Assembly (NCBI GenBank): GCA_030638185.1
Contig: DAOWFD010000399.1
Coordinates: 1 to 8,363 of the forward strand
Direction of reading: 5' to 3'
Origin: Candidatus Aegiribacteria sp.
GTDB lineage: Bacteria; Fermentibacterota; Fermentibacteria; Fermentibacterales; JCC-6
DNA: 8,363 nt
In this document: positions 5,553 through 8,363 of the stretch, piece after piece
Position numbering within the stretch: position 1 is the stretch's first letter
Layout: each line of letters begins with the position of its first letter
Translations under genes and position numbers: made by a program
Notes under the pieces: generated by a model
Database searches by the model: none
What the model was told of the DNA's origin: nothing
What the model saw: the letters and a program-made list of their open reading frames with translations, nothing else

Positions 5553-5581
5553 GGAATACCTGTTTTTTCAGGCCCGGTCAA
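5553..5581 (-). promoter_or_regulatory. Putative promoter of the Fur-family gene
   Basis: Minus strand TTGACC (5576-5581, 5/6) with a 17-nt spacer to TATTCC (5553-5558, only 3/6). The -10 is weak, but the geometry relative to the operator is like that at the operon promoter. The spacer contains a CCTG-A6-CAGG hairpin-like sequence (5559-5572), too short to be a terminator. Confidence 0.4.
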
Positions 5582-5621
5582 CCTGAATCTGGAATCGATT
5601 CTGTCCTCATGTATTTTCCTG

Positions 5622-5906
5622 TTACCAGTTAAGGCCGAAGCCGAACCTTACCATTCTGGGCCAGCTGAATGCGTAGTGATTATCAAGAATACCTGCGGGA
5701 TCCAGGATGGGTCCCCAATTGCCCTCACTCCAAGCTTCATACCAGCTGATATCCTCGATATTGTCAACATTCCGCCTTTTGAAGAAGCACGATCCGTTTT
5801 CCTCTGTTACGTCACTGCTATCGTCGTTTACATATCCTGTAAGTGATGAACCTGCGGTTATCGCTAGCTGTGACACTGTAAGCAGAAATATCAATAGGAC
5901 AGTCAA
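5622..5906 (-). CDS. Small secreted hypothetical protein, possibly a remnant of an outer-membrane protein C-terminus
   Basis: 94 codons from a TTG at 5906 (directly after an in-frame TAA); there is no ATG before residue 84 and no good Shine-Dalgarno sequence. Seen: a hydrophobic start (MTVLLIFLLTVSQLAITAG) like a signal peptide, a polar Asp/Ser/Asn-rich middle, then an aromatic stretch (WYEAWSEGNWGPILDPAG, AFSWPRMVRFGFGLNW) ending in Trp. An amphipathic last strand ending in an aromatic residue is the usual end of outer-membrane barrel proteins, yet 94 residues are too few for a barrel. It may be a short membrane-associated protein, or the fused ends of a larger deleted gene. No family recognised. 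About 100 nt separate it from the Fur-family gene. Whether it is expressed is uncertain. Confidence 0.4.
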   Translation of the reverse strand: MTVLLIFLLTVSQLAITAGSSLTGYVNDDSSDVTEENGSCFFKRRNVDNIEDISWYEAWSEGNWGPILDPAGILDNHYAFSWPRMVRFGFGLNW

Positions 5907-5982
5907 TTAGTAGATATCCCCAGTCGCATGAAAATATGTTGTATATTGCGTCAGATAAGTCGAAGAACTGTAGTATGTCCTC

Positions 5983-5987
5983 GGAGG
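5983..5987 (+). promoter_or_regulatory. Shine-Dalgarno sequence deciding the methyltransferase start
   Basis: GGAGG lies 5 nt before the GTG at 5993. The in-frame ATGs upstream at 5936 and 5975 have no comparable sequence, so the GTG is the favoured start. Confidence 0.5.
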
Positions 5988-5992
5988 TTGTG

Positions 5993-7132
5993 GTGCTGGA
6001 GTATCAAAAAACCGGGCGGTTCTTCGGTATGATTGCCGAAGACCTCAAGTCTATTGGTGTGGAAGAGCTTCGCAGCCTCGGAGCTTGCGAACTCAAAATG
6101 GCATACCGTGGCATCTTTTTCCAATGTGACATTGAAACCCTTTACAGAATTAATTATCAGGTCAGATTCTTTTCAAGGATTCTTGCTCCAATTATTACCT
6201 TTGATTGCCACAGTGACAGATATCTCTACAGTACAGCCAGATCTATTGACTGGTCTCTATTCCTTACCCCTGACAGCACTTTTGCCATTTTCTCCTCCGT
6301 ACACGATTCAAATATTAACCATTCGCAGTACGCTGCTCTAAAACTAAAAGACGCCATTGCCGACTGGTTCATGGACAGGGATGGCAGAAGGCCGGATATC
6401 GATACTATCTGTCCCGACCTGTGGATTGGCCTCCGGATATTCAGGAACCGGGCCTATATACGGCTTGATACTTCAGGTGGTTCTATGCATCGGAGAGGTT
6501 ACCGCGAGCAATCCGTAGAAGCTCCCATGCAGGAAACACTTGCTGCAGCCTTAGTTGAATTCTCCGGATGGGACGGGTCCACTCCCCTTTACGATCCTTT
6601 CTGCGGGTCAGGTACCATTCTTTGCGAAGCTCTGATGAAGTACTGCCGCATACCGTCCGGTTATCTCCGGCAAAGATTCGGATTTGAGAATCTTCCCGAA
6701 TTCGACAGAGAACAATGGAAAATTCTGAGGAAATCGATTAACTCCAGAATCCGAAAGCTTCCAGAGGGATTGATCGCCGGTTCTGATATATCCAGGGAAG
6801 CGGTTAATGCAGCATCGTGCAACTGCAGTCTGCTGCCTTCCGGAGACAGGATAAACCTGAAAACCGCCCCGTATATTAATATCGATGAACTGAAAAACAT
6901 GACCATAATTTCAAATCCCCCCTACGGACTGCGACTCCGATCGAACGAAAACATGGGGGGTTTCATGAAGGAATTCGGTGATTTTCTGAAGCAGCGCTGC
7001 TCTGGTACCAGGGCATGGGTATATTTCGGAAAAAGAAAATTGATCAAAAGTATGGGACTGAAATCTTCGATCAAGATCCCTCTTCATAACGGTAAACTGG
7101 ATGGCAGGCTGGTACTGTACGAAATGTACTGA
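5993..7132 (+). CDS. rlmL: THUMP-domain class I SAM-dependent RNA methyltransferase (RlmL/YpsC type)
   Basis: Methylates guanine N2 in RNA using S-adenosylmethionine; E. coli RlmL acts at G2445 of 23S rRNA, where it is fused to RlmK. This protein is the single-module form (379 residues from GTG 5993; 398 if ATG 5936 is used). Residues from the GTG start: N-terminal ferredoxin-like part and THUMP domain (about 5-150), KDAI (119-122), the conserved linker LDTSGGSMHRRGYR (158-171), APMQETLAAAL (177-187), SAM-binding motif DPFCGSGT (201-208) and catalytic NPPYG (308-312). All family landmarks are intact, with no frameshift. It is the only plus-strand gene in the window, convergent with the zinc-ribbon gene (21-nt gap). 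Exact target nucleotide not determined from sequence. Confidence 0.92.
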   Translation: MLEYQKTGRFFGMIAEDLKSIGVEELRSLGACELKMAYRGIFFQCDIETLYRINYQVRFFSRILAPIITFDCHSDRYLYSTARSIDWSLFLTPDSTFAIFSSVHDSNINHSQYAALKLKDAIADWFMDRDGRRPDIDTICPDLWIGLRIFRNRAYIRLDTSGGSMHRRGYREQSVEAPMQETLAAALVEFSGWDGSTPLYDPFCGSGTILCEALMKYCRIPSGYLRQRFGFENLPEFDREQWKILRKSINSRIRKLPEGLIAGSDISREAVNAASCNCSLLPSGDRINLKTAPYINIDELKNMTIISNPPYGLRLRSNENMGGFMKEFGDFLKQRCSGTRAWVYFGKRKLIKSMGLKSSIKIPLHNGKLDGRLVLYEMY

Positions 7133-7153
7133 CTGTTGTGTCAATCCAGTAAA

Positions 7154-7804
7154 TTAAACGGTTAAATCAGTTGAGGAAGATGGTATATTCCCGAAGCCTA
7201 CGAACCATCTGGTCTTTTTCTTTGCGGGATGCAGTCGCAACCACAGGTCATCAGGCAGATAAACTCTGGTCTCGCAGTACTCACACCGAACCAGACGTTC
7301 CTTCCCGTCTATCATCAGTGAACCGCCGCACTGGGGACAGCTGAACGCTACAGGATCTGAAACTGCTTTGTTCTCCTCGACTTCTTTCATCTCCGGCCAT
7401 GCGCCTGCTATAAGAACGGCTCCCTTAATAGCTTTTCTGAACCATTCGGGTGCAGCAAATGCAGGCTTTACGGTACCGCAGTCAGGGCAGGTTATCTTAT
7501 CGGTACCGTTGTAATCCTCTTCAATGTTGAAATCACGCTTGCACTTACTACAATAGGGTGTAAGCTTTCCGTAGGTCATTGTCATGTTGAAATGACCGAA
7601 GATAGTGCTGCTGGTACCCTCTCCTGGTTCGAATTCAACGATCTCATCTCTGATATCTTCCAGCAGATCTCCCCAGACCTCTTCTGGAAATTCTATGTCA
7701 GACTGGCAAGTTCTGCAGAACACCTTCCTGTACGGTCCATCTACATGAACCGGTGCATCACACTCAGGACACTTTATGGTCATTTCAATCATGGCCCAAA
7801 TCAT
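7154..7804 (-). CDS. Protein with three zinc ribbons, two of them an internal duplication
   Basis: 216 residues from ATG 7804, with GGGAGAG about 6 nt upstream; the in-frame ATGs at 7792 and 7783 are less well placed. Seen: three four-Cys zinc ribbons, C12/C15-C30/C33, C85/C88-C106/C109 and C156/C159-C174/C177. The first and third align without gaps over 37 residues (11-47 and 155-191), sharing CPxC, DG, R, V-x-CxxC, P and W-xx-L. The middle ribbon differs and is preceded by a segment that may be a beta domain (about 55-83). There is no signal peptide and no membrane segment, so it is probably cytoplasmic. It may bind nucleic acid or protein; I recognise no named family. It lies 46 nt downstream of the phosphatase gene on the same strand, so the two may form an operon. 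Confidence 0.75.
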   Translation of the reverse strand: MIWAMIEMTIKCPECDAPVHVDGPYRKVFCRTCQSDIEFPEEVWGDLLEDIRDEIVEFEPGEGTSSTIFGHFNMTMTYGKLTPYCSKCKRDFNIEEDYNGTDKITCPDCGTVKPAFAAPEWFRKAIKGAVLIAGAWPEMKEVEENKAVSDPVAFSCPQCGGSLMIDGKERLVRCEYCETRVYLPDDLWLRLHPAKKKTRWFVGFGNIPSSSTDLTV

Positions 7805-7850
7805 AAAAAACTCTCCCTGAAAGTATGTTATGTGAAATAGTAATTACTGA

Positions 7851-8363
7851 TTATTCGTCGGGTTTCAATCTTGCTACCAATATAGTGAAGTCATCGTCGT
7901 AGTCGCTTGAACCGTGATGTACTTCAACCTCCTTTTCTATAAGATGGACAAGGTCAGTGAGAGGAAGTCTTCTGTTAGCTGATACAATCCTTGCCAGTCT
8001 TTTCTCCCCATATTCCTCCTCTGAGCAGTTCATCGCTTCGCATACACCATCGGTGTACATAAAGAGAATGTCTCCGGGAGTGAATAATATTTCTCCCTCT
8101 TCGTACTCCGCGTCTGCCTTTATCCCCAGAAGGATACCCCCTTTGGAAAGCTTCTTCACATGACCGTCCTGCCTCACAAGGAAGGGAGGGTTATGACCGG
8201 CATTCACATACTTTATGTACCCTTCCTTCACATCGATCAATGCCATGAAGAAAGTTATAAAAAGCTCAGAAGGAGTATTATCGAAGACGATCCTGTTTAT
8301 CTGCGTTGCTGATTCCCTGAGGGAAACGTACATAGCCTGGGTAGTTCTAAGGGACGCCTGAAG
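7851..8363 (-). CDS. SpoIIE/RsbU-type PP2C serine phosphatase, C-terminal part (cut by right edge)
   Basis: The frame is open through the right edge, so the ATG at 8333 is internal; upstream codons read LQASLRTTQA, matching the helix 'L(Q)A(S/A)LR' common in RsbU-like phosphatases. Seen in 170 residues: ELFITFFMALIDVKEGYIKYVNAGHNPPFLV with the core beta-strands and AGHNPP, GILLGI, GDILFMYTDGVCEAMN with the metal-binding DG, and the C-terminal DYDDDFTILVARLK. The conserved Asp pair and DFT indicate an active manganese-dependent phosphatase. Such enzymes dephosphorylate anti-sigma-factor antagonists in partner-switching pathways and often carry GAF, PAS, HAMP or receiver domains at the N-terminus, here out of view. 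No anti-sigma or antagonist gene lies downstream; the next gene encodes the zinc-ribbon protein. Confidence 0.93.
   Translation of the reverse strand, partial: LQASLRTTQAMYVSLRESATQINRIVFDNTPSELFITFFMALIDVKEGYIKYVNAGHNPPFLVRQDGHVKKLSKGGILLGIKADAEYEEGEILFTPGDILFMYTDGVCEAMNCSEEEYGEKRLARIVSANRRLPLTDLVHLIEKEVEVHHGSSDYDDDFTILVARLKPDE

Noticed and set aside
5559..5572. CCTG-A6-CAGG as a terminator of the 94-codon ORF
   Set aside because: A four-base stem is too weak and no run of T follows; it lies in the spacer of the likely promoter of the Fur-family gene.
5921..5933. CAGTCGCATGAAA resembles the right half of the operator
   Set aside because: Only one half-site matches and the facing TTGCRAA half is missing; likely chance.
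7839..7848. AGTAATTACT palindrome between the phosphatase and zinc-ribbon genes
   Set aside because: A perfect 10-bp palindrome but AT-rich, single and without promoter boxes; no basis for calling it an operator.

Overview
The window looks like chromosomal DNA from a Gram-negative (outer-membrane-bearing) bacterium. The evidence is a predicted outer-membrane beta-barrel protein, a lipoprotein with a lipobox, a secreted FG-GAP repeat protein and a SpoIIE-type PP2C phosphatase. The mix of FG-GAP repeats, zinc-ribbon proteins and TTG/GTG starts would fit an uncultured lineage of the FCB type (for example Fermentibacterota or relatives), but this is an impression from style; no marker gene settles it. 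I see no mobile element, CRISPR array, tRNA or rRNA.

Layout. (1) Positions 1-682, minus strand: the N-terminal 227 residues of an exported protein with about 52-56-residue FG-GAP/VCBS repeats carrying DxDNDGxxD loops; it runs off the left edge. (2) Positions 817-4981, minus strand: a tightly packed six-gene operon read from right to left: outer-membrane barrel protein, lipoprotein with a His/Cys tail, NikL-like membrane-anchored periplasmic protein, CbiM/NikM substrate-binding subunit, CbiQ/EcfT transmembrane subunit and CbiO ATPase. Four of the five junctions overlap or are 1 nt apart. (3) Positions 5086-5520, minus strand: a Fur-family metalloregulator directly upstream of the operon. (4) Positions 5622-5906, minus strand: a small secreted ORF of unknown function. 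(5) Positions 5993-7132, plus strand: a THUMP-domain RNA methyltransferase of the RlmL/YpsC type. (6) Positions 7154-8363, minus strand: a protein with three zinc ribbons and, upstream of it, the C-terminal part of a SpoIIE/RsbU-type phosphatase cut by the right edge.

The main interest is the metal-uptake locus. An energy-coupling-factor (ECF) transporter of the nickel type (N-terminus MHIPDG, NikL partner, no CbiN) sits behind an outer-membrane barrel gene and a lipoprotein gene, so one transcript may encode a path from outside the cell to the cytoplasm. The Fur-family gene next door and the operon each have a sigma70-like promoter, and a shared 20-bp element (16 of 20 positions identical; consensus ATTGCRAAYAKTCGCATYAA) lies at or just downstream of both -10 boxes. 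At the operon the element extends into a perfect inverted repeat (10-bp arms, 14-bp spacer). The half-site TTGCRAA resembles, from memory, the Nur (nickel Fur) box of Streptomyces. The model I infer is an autoregulated, metal-responsive repressor controlling a nickel or cobalt import operon that includes its own outer-membrane components.
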